From Planctomycetota bacterium (GTDB lineage Bacteria; Planctomycetota; Planctomycetia; Pirellulales; Pirellulaceae), in contig JACNKX010000083.1 of assembly GCA_014381825.1 (NCBI GenBank), positions 1-64,000 on the forward strand: 64,000 nt of DNA, read 5' to 3'. Positions 45,813-57,200 of this stretch are shown in pieces (the first letter of the stretch is position 1; the number at the start of each line of letters is the position of its first letter). Both the position numbers and the translations under genes were made by a program. The notes beneath the pieces were generated by a model. It was not told the DNA's origin and did no database searches. It saw nothing but the letters and a program-made list of their open reading frames with translations.

Positions 45813-46084
45813 TTACTCAACCGCGGGTATTACGTCGAGTTCTCTGGGAGCCGCCGCATCTACGCCTGCTGGGTCAGTCGACTCAGTAGCTTCGGATGTT
45901 TCCTCCGTGGCGCTCGCTTCGCCAGCTGGCGTTTGATCTGCCTCAGTCGTAACACCATCGTCATCCGCATCCCCGTCGAGGCTTTAAGATGATCTTGTCG
46001 CGGTTCGATCTTGTGAACACCATTCGAATACATGTAGATGCTGAAGAGAAGACGAACTACGTCATTGCCTCCTTTCGTCTTCAT
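45813..46084 (-). pseudogene. Frameshifted small gene after copA
   Basis: Two incomplete frames. An ATG at 46084, two bases after the copA stop, opens a frame (KGGNDVVRLLFSIYMYSNG) that loses coding character near 45984. An adjacent frame from 45983 to a stop at 45813 reads as a highly acidic Asp/Glu/Thr tail (SLDGDADDDGVTTEA...) with no start codon and a TAA just upstream. A single base shift would join them into a protein of about 90 residues in the copA operon. No function can be assigned. Confidence 0.35.
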
Positions 46085-46086
46085 GG

Positions 46087-48303
46087 CTATTTCAAGCGGC
46101 GAGTTCGCAACACGAGACTATTCGTAACAACCGAAACACTGCTCAGCGCCATGGCCGTCGCAGCGAGAGAAGGTGGCACGCGGAGGCCGAGAAGCGGTAC
46201 GAAAACCCCAGCTGCAAACGGAATCAACGCGAGATTGTAAAAGAAAGCCCAGCCTAAGTTCTGGACGATCGTGCGGCGAGTCATGCTTGCAAGTTTCAAT
46301 GCCATCGGAACAGACAAGAGGTCACGCCCCACGAGTACGATATCCGCGGACTCGATCGCGACATCGGCACCCGAACCGATGGCGATGCCCAGGTCAGCTG
46401 TCGTGAGCGCCGCGGCATCGTTGATGCCGTCACCCACCATGGCGACGACCGCGCCTTCACATTGAAGTTTGCGAATGATACTTTCCTTCTCGTCAGGCAA
46501 CACTTCTGCGATCACTTCGTCGATGCCGACTTGTTGCGCGACGAAGTTGGCCGTCGAAGCTTTGTCGCCCGTGAGCATGATGACTCTCAACTTCAATCGC
46601 CTCAGCGCCTCGATCGCCTCGGCACTTGTTGCAGGTAACTCGTCCGCTACGAAAATCGTCCCGACATGCACGTTGTTTCGCGCAATCATCAGCGCCGTTT
46701 GGCCGCCTGCTCCGCGCTGGCCGATGGCAATGAGGGCCGTTTCGGACAACGCAGCTCTCGCGCGATGCATCATTCTTTCATTTCCGATGGCAATACGACG
46801 ACCATTGACATCTGCCTCGATTCCCTCCCCTGGCCAGACTGTGAGCTGATCTGCCAGAGCAATTGGAACGTTACGATCGCGGGCATAGGTAATGACCGCA
46901 CTGCCCAACGGATGAGTCGTCAATTGCTCGACTGCTGCAACGTCTGAAACGAAACTCGACTCGTCAACACCATCACACGTTAACACGGCGACGACCGCAG
47001 GCTTGCCGGCCGTGATCGTTCCGGTCTTGTCGACAACGATGGTCGTCAGTTTTCCGCCGAGTTCTAAAGAACGGGCGTCTTTAATCAGAATTCCAAGTTC
47101 GGCACCTCTGCCGCTGGCCACCAAGACGGCTGTCGGTGTCGCCAGACCAAGAGCACAAGGGCATGCAACCACCAACACAGCAACGGCGCAAGAAAGCCCC
47201 AACGTCCAGTCGCCGATCAGCCCCCACCCGAGCAGCGAGATCGTTGCAATTGCTAGGACGGCTGGAACGAACCAAGCAACAACTTGATCGGCCAGCTGCT
47301 GGATTTGAGGTTTCGATTCCTGAGCTCGATGAACCAGCTCGATGACTTGAGCGAGCGACGTCGCGTCGATAGTTGCCGTCACGCGTGCCTTTAAGGCACC
47401 ACCACCGTTCACTGTGCCTGCAAAGAGTTTGTCTTCTGGCTGTTTCTCGATCGGGAGCGACTCACCCGTCAACCACGATTCGTCGACGCTTCCGTGTCCC
47501 GAGAGGACAGTCGAGTCCAACGGCACGCGTTCGCCCGGTCGTACGACGATCACGTCGTCTACTTTTACTTCACTTGTCGAAACCACCTCGACAAGTGTAT
47601 CTCGTTCGACTGCGGCTACGTCAGGCGCGAGACTCATGAGCTTGTGAATCGACCGTGATGCGCGCCCCTTGGCCTTCGCCTCCAAGTACTTGCCACAAGT
47701 GATGAATGCGATAATCATTCCGGCGTCGACAAACATCATGCTCGGCGTTTGCAGAACCAAATGAGCGATGCCAGTGATGTAGGCCGTGCCAGTACCGAGA
47801 GCGACGAGTGTGTCCATGTTCGCCGAAATGTGCTTTAGTCGTTGCCACGCTCCGATCACGTATGGCCAACCGACGTAAAACTGAAGGGGCGTTGCCAACG
47901 CGAATTGACGCCACGCTCCCGTCATGGGATCCAGCGGTGACAGTTGACCGACCAACATCAGGGGGACGAGCAGCGAGAAGCCGACGGCCATTCGAACTCG
48001 CCATTCTGCCAGGTCGGCTAGCTCGCGGTCGCGGGCGGATTCGTTTAACTTGGCGTCCGATACAGTCGCCTGATAGCCGGCCTTCGAGACAGCATCGATG
48101 ATCACTCCCGTCTTCGCATCGGGAGTAACATCGACAGCCGCCTCACGTAGGGTCAAATTCACGCTAGCGGAAACCACGCCAGGAATAGCTTCGATGGCTT
48201 TCTGGACGTTCGCGACGCAACTCGCGCAGTGCATCCCTTCCACTTCTAGAAGAAGTCGCGATGCGCTGGGTTTTCTCGAAATTGGATTCTTCTTCGCACT
48301 CAT
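46087..48303 (-). CDS. copA: Copper-translocating P1B-type ATPase
   Basis: 738 residues. One N-terminal HMA metal-binding domain (about 17-83) has GMHCASC. Eight membrane helices follow with the CPC metal site ACPCALGL near residue 382, DKTGTIT phosphorylation Asp near 423, HP in the N-domain (THPLGSA), and GDGINDAAAL near 624. This is the Cu+ efflux (CopA) class, exporting copper from the cytoplasm; length and motifs are complete. A copper chaperone or CueR-type regulator is not adjacent. The gene diverges from recA across about 210 bases; downstream is the frameshifted small gene. Confidence 0.96.
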   Translation of the reverse strand: MSAKKNPISRKPSASRLLLEVEGMHCASCVANVQKAIEAIPGVVSASVNLTLREAAVDVTPDAKTGVIIDAVSKAGYQATVSDAKLNESARDRELADLAEWRVRMAVGFSLLVPLMLVGQLSPLDPMTGAWRQFALATPLQFYVGWPYVIGAWQRLKHISANMDTLVALGTGTAYITGIAHLVLQTPSMMFVDAGMIIAFITCGKYLEAKAKGRASRSIHKLMSLAPDVAAVERDTLVEVVSTSEVKVDDVIVVRPGERVPLDSTVLSGHGSVDESWLTGESLPIEKQPEDKLFAGTVNGGGALKARVTATIDATSLAQVIELVHRAQESKPQIQQLADQVVAWFVPAVLAIATISLLGWGLIGDWTLGLSCAVAVLVVACPCALGLATPTAVLVASGRGAELGILIKDARSLELGGKLTTIVVDKTGTITAGKPAVVAVLTCDGVDESSFVSDVAAVEQLTTHPLGSAVITYARDRNVPIALADQLTVWPGEGIEADVNGRRIAIGNERMMHRARAALSETALIAIGQRGAGGQTALMIARNNVHVGTIFVADELPATSAEAIEALRRLKLRVIMLTGDKASTANFVAQQVGIDEVIAEVLPDEKESIIRKLQCEGAVVAMVGDGINDAAALTTADLGIAIGSGADVAIESADIVLVGRDLLSVPMALKLASMTRRTIVQNLGWAFFYNLALIPFAAGVFVPLLGLRVPPSLAATAMALSSVSVVTNSLVLRTRRLK

Positions 48304-48384
48304 GTTGCCTGCATTGTATCGCTCCTGATCGAGCTACTCGGACCGAGGCAGTTGTGCGATAACTTCTAAACTTGAAATTGGCTC

Positions 48385-48413
48385 TTGCCTTTTTCATTTC
48401 AGATTCCTATAGT
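48385..48413 (+). promoter_or_regulatory. Candidate recA promoter
   Basis: TTGCCT at 48385-48390 and TATAGT at 48408-48413 with an exact 17-base spacer, about 100 bases before the recA start. The -10 is overlapped by a dyad ATAGT-N12-ACTAT (48409-48430), which could be an operator. Both are read by eye and untested. Confidence 0.4.
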
Positions 48414-48515
48414 ATCCAGACGTTCACTATTCAAGTAAATCGATCACGCTGATTGCCCTTCACTTCGACGAGCGCTACAATCTTGGGCACTTCTCCCAGA
48501 AACGGAGCTTTACAC

Positions 48516-49655
48516 ATGGCACTGGCATCAACAACGGGCACCAATAGCATGGCCAAAAAAGCAAAAAGCACTCGTTCTCCTAACAAATCCTCAGGTAAAA
48601 ATGCCGGTCCTGTCGCGGCTTTGCTCAAACAAAATCAGAACTTGAATACGACACTCCAACAGATCGAGAAGCAGTTTGGCGAAGGATCGATCATGCCGCT
48701 TGGAGCGGATGCTCGGGGCGCGGTCAAGGGAATCCAGACCGGCAGCCTGTCGCTCGACATCGCGCTGGGGGGCCAAGGCATTCCCCGTGGCAGGATCATC
48801 GAGATCTATGGGCCGGAATCGAGCGGCAAGACGACATTGGCACTGCACGTGATTGCCCAAGCTCAGAAGAAGGAAGGGATCGCGGCAATTATCGATGCGG
48901 AACATGCGTTCGATCCAACTTGGGGGAAGAAGCTGGGCGTCGAGTTGGACACGCTTTTGGTCAGCCAGCCAAGCAGCGGTGAAGAGGCGATGCAGATCAC
49001 CGAAATGCTCATCAAATCAAACGCTGTCGACGTAATCGTTATCGATTCAGTTGCGGCGCTGGTCCCAAGACAAGAGTTGGAAGGAGAGATTGGTGACTCG
49101 CACGTCGGGTTGCAAGCTCGGCTGATGAGCCAGTCCATGCGAAAGCTGACCGGTGCGATTGCAAAGAGCAAGACCGCAGTCATCTTCATCAACCAGATTC
49201 GAGAGAAGATCGGCGTCATGTTCGGCAGCCCCGAGACAACTCCCGGTGGTCGAGCATTGAAGTTCTACAGTTCGTGCCGCATCGACGTCCGACGGATCGG
49301 GACGCTGAAAGACGGCGAAGAAGTCGTTGGACAACGAGTGCGAACGAAGATTGTGAAGAACAAGGTCGCACCTCCGTTCCGAATTGCCGAGTTCGACATG
49401 ATGCATTCCAACGGCATCAGTTACGAAGGTGATATCCTGGACTTGGCAGTCACACACGACGTGGTTGCACGCAGTGGCGCTTGGTTTAAGTACGGCGATA
49501 CACACCTTGGCCAAGGAAAGGAAAAGGCTCGCGCATTCCTTGTCGAGAATAAGGATATTTCCGAAGAGATCACCGACAAAGTGATGTCAGCAGTCGGTTT
49601 CGGTTCCGTAGCTGCCGATGGTGACCCTAATGAATCTCTCGACGACACCAAGTAG
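48516..49655 (+). CDS. recA: Recombinase RecA
   Basis: 379 residues from the ATG at 48516 (GGAG nine bases upstream). An open frame to 48453 and an ATG at 48549 are less well supported. It has a Lys/Ser-rich N-terminal extension of about 45 residues, then the RecA core: [12 protein letters not shown] (Walker A), [44 protein letters not shown] and [10 protein letters not shown]. It forms filaments on single-stranded DNA for strand exchange and SOS induction. The next gene, an HtrA-like protein, starts inside its end, so the two are co-transcribed. Confidence 0.97.
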   Translation: MALASTTGTNSMAKKAKSTRSPNKSSGKNAGPVAALLKQNQNLNTTLQQIEKQFGEGSIMPLGADARGAVKGIQTGSLSLDIALGGQGIPRGRIIEIYGPESSGKTTLALHVIAQAQKKEGIAAIIDAEHAFDPTWGKKLGVELDTLLVSQPSSGEEAMQITEMLIKSNAVDVIVIDSVAALVPRQELEGEIGDSHVGLQARLMSQSMRKLTGAIAKSKTAVIFINQIREKIGVMFGSPETTPGGRALKFYSSCRIDVRRIGTLKDGEEVVGQRVRTKIVKNKVAPPFRIAEFDMMHSNGISYEGDILDLAVTHDVVARSGAWFKYGDTHLGQGKEKARAFLVENKDISEEITDKVMSAVGFGSVAADGDPNESLDDTK

Positions 49656-51114
49656 CACCACTTGGGGCGTGTGGCTGTTGATCGGACTCCTGGCCCTCGG
49701 CACAAGCCATAGTCGAGGTGCTGAGCCAGACGCCACTCAAGCCGCTACAGCACTACAGGAACTTTTGGTCGATGCGATTTCCATCGGCGAGAAGTCCGTC
49801 GTTTCGATCTCGCGAGTTCGCAAAGACGCTCAGCAGCCAGCCATCGCGCTTCGTTTTCCGTTCGGAGCGGCGCGCCAAAGCCTTGATCCTACTTCTCCGG
49901 ACTTTGTGCCAAGTGATTTCGGTGCCGGCGTTATCGTCGATGAGTCAGGCCTGATTGTGACGACGCTCTCTGTTCTCGGAGACGTTGATGTATCGACGTA
50001 TTACGCATGGCACCAGCATCGACCGTTCTTTGCCACCATCATGGCGACTGCGCCATGGTACGATCTCGCAGTTTTGAAGATCGAAGGCGAGAGCTTTTCG
50101 CCAATCAAATTCGGCGACGCATCAGCAGTTAAGAAGGGGCGCATCGTAGTCGCTCTGGGAAACCCCGCGGCAATTGCGCGCGATGGGAGCGTCAGCGCCA
50201 ACTGGGGTGCCATCTCGAACATTGAGAGACGGGCACCACCAACTCCGAGCCGCTCGAATGAACCGTTGGGTCGCGAAACACTCCACCATTACGGCACGCT
50301 CCTTCAGACCGATACCAAGTTAGATTTCGGCTACAGTGGCGGCGTCCTGCTAAACCTCGATGGCGAAATGATCGGCCTAACAACTTCGTACACCGGCTCC
50401 GTCCATTCCGAAGCTGCCGCCGGACTGGCGATTCCCGTCGATGATGACTTCCGCCGAATCCTTAAGGAGTTGAAGGAGGGCAAGACTCCCGAGTTCGGAT
50501 TTCTGGGTGTGGGCCCAGAGACATTAAACGTCTCACTTCGCCAACAAGGGTTCCACGGCGCTCGAGTCGTCTCGGTCATGGACGGGACACCAGCGGATCG
50601 CGCCGGCTTGCAAGCGGATGACATCGTGACTCACATCAATGGCAAGACCGTCTTCGACGAAAGCGATTTATTCCGGCGTATCGGCATTCTTCGACCGGGG
50701 ACAGAGACACAACTTCGAGTCGTTCGTGGGGACATTTCCGACCCGAACGCCACAATTATTGAAATGCCAGTCACCGTCACCAAGAAATACGTAAATACCA
50801 TTCGCAGACCGCTTGTGACGGCGGTCGCGCCAAAATGGCGGGGCCTTCTCGTTGACTATGCGACCGCATCACCTGCCTTCTCGCAGATGGTTGAGCGCCC
50901 TCCCGCAGACAGTCTCTATGTCGTCGAGGTCGTTCAAGACTCAGGTGCTTGGCAAGCGGGATTTCGGGCTGGCGACTTCATCACTCACATCGGCGATTCG
51001 CAGGTGACGACACCGGCAGACTTCGCTGCCGCCGTTCGCGGCTCTGAAGGGGAAATCACGCTTCACGTGACGACCGATGGCGCTGACACGACTCCTCGGA
51101 CCATCTCGCCCTAA
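49630..51114 (+). CDS. HtrA/DegP-like protein with two PDZ domains, catalytic His lost
   Basis: About 494 residues, starting at 49630, or at 49618 with four more residues. A signal peptide ([19 protein letters not shown]) directs export. The trypsin-like domain (about 50-275) keeps DLAVLKI and GYSGGVLL, but the position of the catalytic His (usually TNAHVV) is TTLSVL, so it should not cleave peptides. Two PDZ domains follow ([16 protein letters not shown] and [18 protein letters not shown]). It may act as a chaperone or peptide sensor rather than a protease. Overlap of 26 bases with recA and closeness to alaS suggest co-transcription. It is the second catalytically altered HtrA-like protein in the window. 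Confidence 0.85.
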   Translation: MNLSTTPSSTTWGVWLLIGLLALGTSHSRGAEPDATQAATALQELLVDAISIGEKSVVSISRVRKDAQQPAIALRFPFGAARQSLDPTSPDFVPSDFGAGVIVDESGLIVTTLSVLGDVDVSTYYAWHQHRPFFATIMATAPWYDLAVLKIEGESFSPIKFGDASAVKKGRIVVALGNPAAIARDGSVSANWGAISNIERRAPPTPSRSNEPLGRETLHHYGTLLQTDTKLDFGYSGGVLLNLDGEMIGLTTSYTGSVHSEAAAGLAIPVDDDFRRILKELKEGKTPEFGFLGVGPETLNVSLRQQGFHGARVVSVMDGTPADRAGLQADDIVTHINGKTVFDESDLFRRIGILRPGTETQLRVVRGDISDPNATIIEMPVTVTKKYVNTIRRPLVTAVAPKWRGLLVDYATASPAFSQMVERPPADSLYVVEVVQDSGAWQAGFRAGDFITHIGDSQVTTPADFAAAVRGSEGEITLHVTTDGADTTPRTISP

Positions 51115-51191
51115 TTCGAACGCATCGCTATCATGGTCAGTTCGCGCGATGGCCGCGTTTCTATCTTTCCCGACCACGTTTGTGATGCAAT

Positions 51192-54002
51192 ATGAAGACT
51201 GACGAAATACGTGAAAAGTACTTGGCCTTTTTCGAATCGAAGGGCCACACGCGTTGCCCAAGCGACGTGATGGTTCCAACTTGGGATCCTTCCGTGCTCT
51301 TCACTCCAGCCGGAATGAACCAGTTCAAGGATCACTTTCTTGGCAAAGTGAAACTGGACTTCACCAAGGCCACGACGTGCCAAAAGTGCCTTCGGACTGG
51401 TGATATCGACAATGTCGGTCGAACGGCCTATCACCACACGTTCTTCGAGATGCTGGGCAACTTTAGCTTCGGTGACTATTTCAAACGAGATGCAATCAAT
51501 TGGGCTTGGGAATTCCTGACTGATAAGAAGTGGCTGGCAATCGATCCGGAACGCCTGTCTGTCACGGTCTATCTCGACGACGACGAAGCGTCCGAGATTT
51601 GGCACAAGGATGTTGGCCTGACTCTCGATCGGATTGAGCGGATGGGCGAACATGACAACTTCTGGCCAGCCGGTGCACCGACGGACGGCCCTGATGGTGT
51701 CTGCGGTCCCTGCAGCGAGATTTTCTATCACGACGACTTTGGCGACGAAGTCGAGATTTGGAATCTCGTGTTTACGCAATTCCAACGAGTTGGCGGTCCA
51801 CCGGACAACCTACGCCCGCTGCCAAGCAAGAACATCGACACAGGTATGGGACTCGAACGCGCCGCGTCGATCCTCCAGGGAGTGCGAACCAACTATCACA
51901 TCGACCTATTGCAACCAATCGTCGATGCGGCTGCTGAGGTTGTTGGGATCAAGTACAAGTTTGATTCGGAGACAGGTCGTAGGTTGCGCCGGATCACGGA
52001 TCATGTTCGCGCTTGCACTATGGCAGTGCATGAGAACGTCTATCCAGGATCTCAAAAGGAAAAGTACGTCATTCGGCGTTTGTTACGGCGAGCAGCTCTC
52101 GATGGACACCAGATGGGATTGCAAGATCCCTTTCTGTGCAAAATTGTTCCAGCTGTGGTTGAGCAGATGAAGACGGCCTATCCTGAACTGACGGAGACGA
52201 CGGTTAGAGTTGCTGACGTGATAAAAAATGAGGAGTCAAAATTCTTCGCGACGATTGATGCAGGGCTCGCTCGCATCGAAAAGATTTTCGCGGAGATGAA
52301 GGCAAGTAATCAGACGACGGTTGATGGTGCCAAGGCGGCTGACCTATATCAGACCCACGGATTTCCACCTGAAGTCTTTGAAACGATGGCGGCAGAGAAC
52401 AACCTGGCGTTCGATTGGGATGGATATCGAAGGGCGATGGATGAGCAGGATGACGGGCCGAACACGATTCACACAGTCATGGGAGACAAAGGCCCTGTCG
52501 ATGCGATCAAGAAAGTGCTGCATCATGTCGAGTTTCTGGGTTACGAGACCACCGAAGCAGATGCGGAAGTGAAGTTTATTGTCGCCCAAGACCAACTGTG
52601 CGATCATCTGCAAGAAGTTGGTCACGACGCAACGATCACGGTCGTCCTCGACCGTTCGCCATTTTACGGTGAATCTGGTGGTCAGGTTGGTGATGCAGGC
52701 GAGATCGTGGGCGAAGGATTTCGCTTCCAGGTGAACGATTCGCAGCGCGACGCAGGGTTGATCCTCCACAACGGACATCTGACGGAAGGTGAGTTGCGAA
52801 CGGGACTTTCCGTGCAAGCTCGTGTCGACTTGACTCGTCGGCAAGCGATTCGACGCGCTCATTCGGCAACCCATATTTTGCATCACGCGCTCCAGAAGAA
52901 TCTCGGCTCTCATGCTCAACAACAAGGCTCGAAGGTTGACGAAGATTGGCTGCGTTTCGACTTCACGAATCTGGCACCCGTGGGTGTCGAACAACTTCAA
53001 ACCATTGAGCGAGATTCGATTGAGCGAGTTGCTGCCGCCCAGCCTATCGCCGCGCAAACGCTACCGCTGTCCGAGGCACGCGAGCAGGGTGCGATGATGC
53101 TGTTCGGTGAAAAATACCCTGACCCTGTACGCATGGTATCGATGGGCGAGTTTAGTAAAGAGCTATGCGGCGGTACGCATCTTGATAACACGAGCGAAGT
53201 TGGCGCGTTCGAGATCATCAGCGAAGAAGGAGTCTCTGCGGGTACTCGACGCGTGATCGCTCTGACCGGAGAAAAGGCGAAGCAGCATGCGGAACAAACG
53301 GAGGCGACCCTAACGAAAGCAGCGAAACTCTTGAGCGTGGACGTGGCAGTCGTACCGGAGGCGATTCACGACTTGGCACAAGAAGTGCGCGACCTGAAGA
53401 AGCAACTCGCCTCGGGAGCCAAGAAGACTAGCGGAAACTCCAAGTCGTCATCAGCCAACAAGGCCGCGACTTCAATTCCCTCCTACGCGGAAATGAAAGC
53501 GGCACTCCGAGAATCTGCCAGGCAATTAAACGTTGCACCACTTGATGTACCAGACCGAGTCTCGGCAATGCAAAAAGATATTGTCGATCTATCGGCTCAG
53601 CTAGAACAAATGGCCGATTCGGGTGACTTGTCAGCCGACGCCTTGCTGGAAAAGGCAGAAGTAATCAGCGATACGAAGATGATTGTCGCTGAAACCGCTG
53701 GCGCCAACCCAAATTTGATGCGACAGCTGATAGATCAACTTCGCAAGAAGGGCGGTTCAAACGCTATCTTTCTCGCAACGGCTGTTAGCGACTCGAAAGT
53801 CGTTCTCGTTGCTGGCATCAGCCGCGACTTGGTCGAGCGTGGTTTAAGCGCTGGCGACTGGGTGAAAGAAGTCGCGCCGGTCGTTGGCGGTGGTGGTGGT
53901 GGGAAATCCGATCTGGCTCAAGCCGGTGGCAAAGATCCAGCAAAACTTGGTGAAGCGCTCGACACCGCGACAGCAACGATGCGGAAACTGCTGACACGTT
54001 AG
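51192..54002 (+). CDS. alaS: Alanyl-tRNA synthetase
   Basis: 936 residues, beginning MKTDEIREKYLAFFESKGH. Class II core: ATP site with TPAGMNQFKD, FFEMLGNFSFGDYFK and GMGLERAAS. Editing domain has the HxxxH zinc motif (HSATH near residue 556) and CGGTH near 658. C-terminal C-Ala domain follows. It charges tRNA-Ala and clears misacylated Ser/Gly. It lies about 80 bases after the HtrA-like gene with no clear terminator, so recA, htrA-like and alaS may form one unit. An insertion in the linker near residue 740-770 (Lys/Ser-rich) is longer than in E. coli. Confidence 0.97.
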   Translation: MKTDEIREKYLAFFESKGHTRCPSDVMVPTWDPSVLFTPAGMNQFKDHFLGKVKLDFTKATTCQKCLRTGDIDNVGRTAYHHTFFEMLGNFSFGDYFKRDAINWAWEFLTDKKWLAIDPERLSVTVYLDDDEASEIWHKDVGLTLDRIERMGEHDNFWPAGAPTDGPDGVCGPCSEIFYHDDFGDEVEIWNLVFTQFQRVGGPPDNLRPLPSKNIDTGMGLERAASILQGVRTNYHIDLLQPIVDAAAEVVGIKYKFDSETGRRLRRITDHVRACTMAVHENVYPGSQKEKYVIRRLLRRAALDGHQMGLQDPFLCKIVPAVVEQMKTAYPELTETTVRVADVIKNEESKFFATIDAGLARIEKIFAEMKASNQTTVDGAKAADLYQTHGFPPEVFETMAAENNLAFDWDGYRRAMDEQDDGPNTIHTVMGDKGPVDAIKKVLHHVEFLGYETTEADAEVKFIVAQDQLCDHLQEVGHDATITVVLDRSPFYGESGGQVGDAGEIVGEGFRFQVNDSQRDAGLILHNGHLTEGELRTGLSVQARVDLTRRQAIRRAHSATHILHHALQKNLGSHAQQQGSKVDEDWLRFDFTNLAPVGVEQLQTIERDSIERVAAAQPIAAQTLPLSEAREQGAMMLFGEKYPDPVRMVSMGEFSKELCGGTHLDNTSEVGAFEIISEEGVSAGTRRVIALTGEKAKQHAEQTEATLTKAAKLLSVDVAVVPEAIHDLAQEVRDLKKQLASGAKKTSGNSKSSSANKAATSIPSYAEMKAALRESARQLNVAPLDVPDRVSAMQKDIVDLSAQLEQMADSGDLSADALLEKAEVISDTKMIVAETAGANPNLMRQLIDQLRKKGGSNAIFLATAVSDSKVVLVAGISRDLVERGLSAGDWVKEVAPVVGGGGGGKSDLAQAGGKDPAKLGEALDTATATMRKLLTR

Positions 54003-54061
54003 CAGCGAGCGTCAACGAATCCTTCCAGTAAGACGGCCAAGCTGGCCCGTCAGCCCTTGCA

Positions 54062-54081
54062 ATCGGGCACGCGTGCCCGAT
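54062..54081. repeat. 20-bp perfect palindrome
   Basis: ATCGGGCACGCGTGCCCGAT reads the same on both strands. It lies between alaS and the cytochrome/LamG gene and may be a terminator, a protein-binding site, or one copy of a dispersed palindromic repeat. No other copy is seen here. Confidence 0.7.
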
Positions 54082-54177
54082 CTACATCGTCAAAAGGCCG
54101 GAGTTCGATTCGCTCGAACTCCTTGCCAACGGTTCGGCGTCTGTCGATCCTCGACACGCGACATCAAACCAAATCGT

Positions 54178-54192
54178 TGTCTACAATAGACA
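54178..54192. promoter_or_regulatory. Dyad TGTCTA-CAA-TAGACA before the cytochrome/LamG gene
   Basis: A perfect 6-bp inverted repeat with a 3-base centre, 44 bases before the start of the large cytochrome protein. Shape and place fit an operator, but no regulator can be named. Confidence 0.3.
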
Positions 54193-54235
54193 GCTTTCGA
54201 TTTCGATCCGACAAGTTTCAGATTGTGAAATAGTC

Positions 54236-57200
54236 ATGATGAGTGTTTGCTCACGTTGTTCTCTTGTTTTCATTGGTCTTCTAACTTCGGCACTGACCGT
54301 TCCATCCGCTGCGTTCAGCCAGACATTGGAAGCCCAGCTTCTTGCCGAGCCAGCCAGCGGACTCGTTGAAGCGGCGCGCGCGAGTGGCGACGCCGACCGC
54401 GGGGCGATTGTGTTCTATCAACCGTTCATGGCGTGTTCGAAGTGCCATGTCCACGGGGACGCCAAAGCATCGCTAGGTCCCGACCTGACTATCCGCCATC
54501 CAGATGCGACGGACAATTACTTGGTCGAAGCACTTTTGCACCCGTCTCGAGTGATCAAGAAGAACTTCGAGTCCGTAACCGTCGTCACCGACAAAGGGCT
54601 GACGGTCGTAGGGCTCGTCGCAGAAGAGACTCCGGACATGCTCGTCCTGCGCGACGCGACGCAGCCCGAGCGTCGCATTACTTTGAAACGTGACGAGATC
54701 GATGAGGTCTTGAACAACGCACAGTCGATCATGCCGAGTGGCCAAGTCAATCAACTTGCCAGTCGCCAACAGTTCCTCGACTTAATGCGATACGTGTTCG
54801 AGATCTCCGAGCACGGACTGCCGCGAGCAAAACAACTTCAGCCCCCGCCCGCCGCTTACGCGTCGCGTCCGCTACCTGAATACGAGAACGAGATTGATCA
54901 TGCTGGCATGATCTCCTCCTTAGGCGACGACAACTTCAACCGTGGCGAAGCGATTTACAATCGGTTGTGCATCAACTGTCATGGAACGCATGACAAACCC
55001 GGTTCGCTGCCGACATCGTTGCGGTTTGCCGCGGGCAAGTTTAAGAACGGCAGCGATCCGTACACGATGTACCAGACGTTAACGCGAGGCTTTGGCATGA
55101 TGGTGCCGCAGGCCTGGATGGTGCCGCAACAAAAATACGACGTCGTACACTACATTCGCGAAGCCTACTTGAAGTCGCACAACGCATCCCAATACTTCGA
55201 GCCAACATCGCAGTATCTTACGGGCCTTCCGAAAGGCGAGTCTCTTGGCCCAGAGCCGTCCACCATCTTGCCTTGGGAACAGATGGACTATGGGCATAAT
55301 CTTATTGCAACCTACGAAGTTGGGACGGATCGAACGAACTTCGCTTACAAGGGGAATGCGATTCGACTTGATCCCGGCCCCGGCGGTGTTTCGCAAGGTC
55401 GCAACTGGATGGTCTTTGACTACGACACGCTGCGAATGGCAGCCGCCTGGTCAGGCGAGGGCTTTATCGATTGGAACGGCATCAACTTCAATGGGCGACA
55501 TGGAGTGCATCCGCGCGCGGTTGGGCAAGTGCATGTCGCGAATCCAACGGGGCCCGGTTGGGCGAATCCTTCGGATGGCACGTTCTCAGACGTACGGCTT
55601 CGCGGACGCGATGATCGCGTGTACGGGCCTTTGCCTCGTGAGTGGGCCCACTACAAGGGAATGTACTACCACGGTCAACAAGTAATCGTGTCCTACACCG
55701 TGGGCAACGCACAAGTTTTCGAAATGCCAGGGCTCGTCACAGTCGAAGACAACCCGGTCTTTACTCGTAGGTTCAACATCGGCCCACGCAAAACGGATCT
55801 AACGCTTCGTGTTGCCACGTCGACGGAGACGGAATCAATCATCAAACGATATGTGGAGGCAGCCAACGTCGTCAGTTTTGGGGCAGCCAATACCAGTTCG
55901 GAAAACACCGCGAAGGCACCCAGTGGCTTAGCCTTCGATGGCGCGACCCGCGTCGACATTGCCAAGGCTTCTGACCTGGACATGCGCGATCGCGATTTCA
56001 CGATAACAGCGAGAATCAAAACGACAAAAGGCGGGACCATTTTCGCGAAGACGGCGACTTCCGCAGCTTGGGTCCCGAACGGCAAGACATTGTTTGTGCG
56101 TGACGGTAGGCTTTCGTTCGATATCGGCTGGGTTGGTGTCGTGCAATCTCAGACGCGCGTCAGCGATGGGCGTTGGCACGATGTCGCCGTGACGTACTCG
56201 CAGGAAACGGGGGTCGTCACGCTGCTCGTTGATGGAAAATCAAGTGGGCGGAAAGAACTAAAGCCCAAAGCGACCGTCAAAGACCACGTCGCACGAATCG
56301 GGTATACGTCCGGAAACTTCCCCGGTCCGCTATCGTTCTTTGATGGAGCGATCGAGGAAGTTCGTTTTTACGACCAACTCCTGCATCGCGATGATTTAAC
56401 GGCCGATCTCCCCCCCACTGCCGCCTTGGGAGTCTGGTCGATGCGGAATGTCGAAGGTGATCGAGTCGAGGATCGTTCCGGAAATCAACACATCGGTAAC
56501 GTGATCGTCGGCACTCGCGGCGGCCGAGGAAGCGACGATGGCCTGCTGTTCGCCGGGATCAGCGGGATGGCGCAAAACCTAACGTGGGCACGAGGTGAAC
56601 AATCCGACCTGCTCCTCACGATTCCAGCGGGGGACGTTCCGTTCCGATTCACGTTGTGGACCACCCGAACTCACAACGAAAATGTGTCGGACCTCGTATC
56701 GCGAATCGCCTTGCCAAACGCCGCTGCGAATCTGTCCGAATATACGAAAGGCGGGCCAGCGCGTTGGCCCGCCAAACTAAAGACGCAAGCGGTCATCGGC
56801 AATAGCGATGGGCCCTTTGCAGTGGATGTCATCACGCCGCCGATTGATAACCCTTGGTTTTGCCGAACGCGTCTAACGGGATTCGACTTCTTTGCGGACG
56901 GAGACCGTGCTGCGGTTAGCTCGTGGGACGGGAGTGTTTGGTTGGTAAGCGGTCTGGCTGGGCTTCCTGATGCGGACGGAGCAGGAGCGTCTGCGGCTGA
57001 GCTAACCTGGCAACGCATTGCTTCGGGACTGTTTCAGCCCCTTGGCGTCAAGATCGTCGATGGGCTTATCCACGTTTCTTGTCGCGATCAGATTTGCATC
57101 CTGCACGATCTGAACGGCGATGAAGAGATCGATTACTACGAGAATCTAAACAACGATCACCAAGTGACGGATCACTTTCACGAGTTTGCGATGGGTCTAC

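Noticed and set aside
45989-46240. Open frame on the + strand overlapping the end of copA
   Set aside because: It is largely antisense to the conserved copA C-terminus and has no Shine-Dalgarno or family signature.
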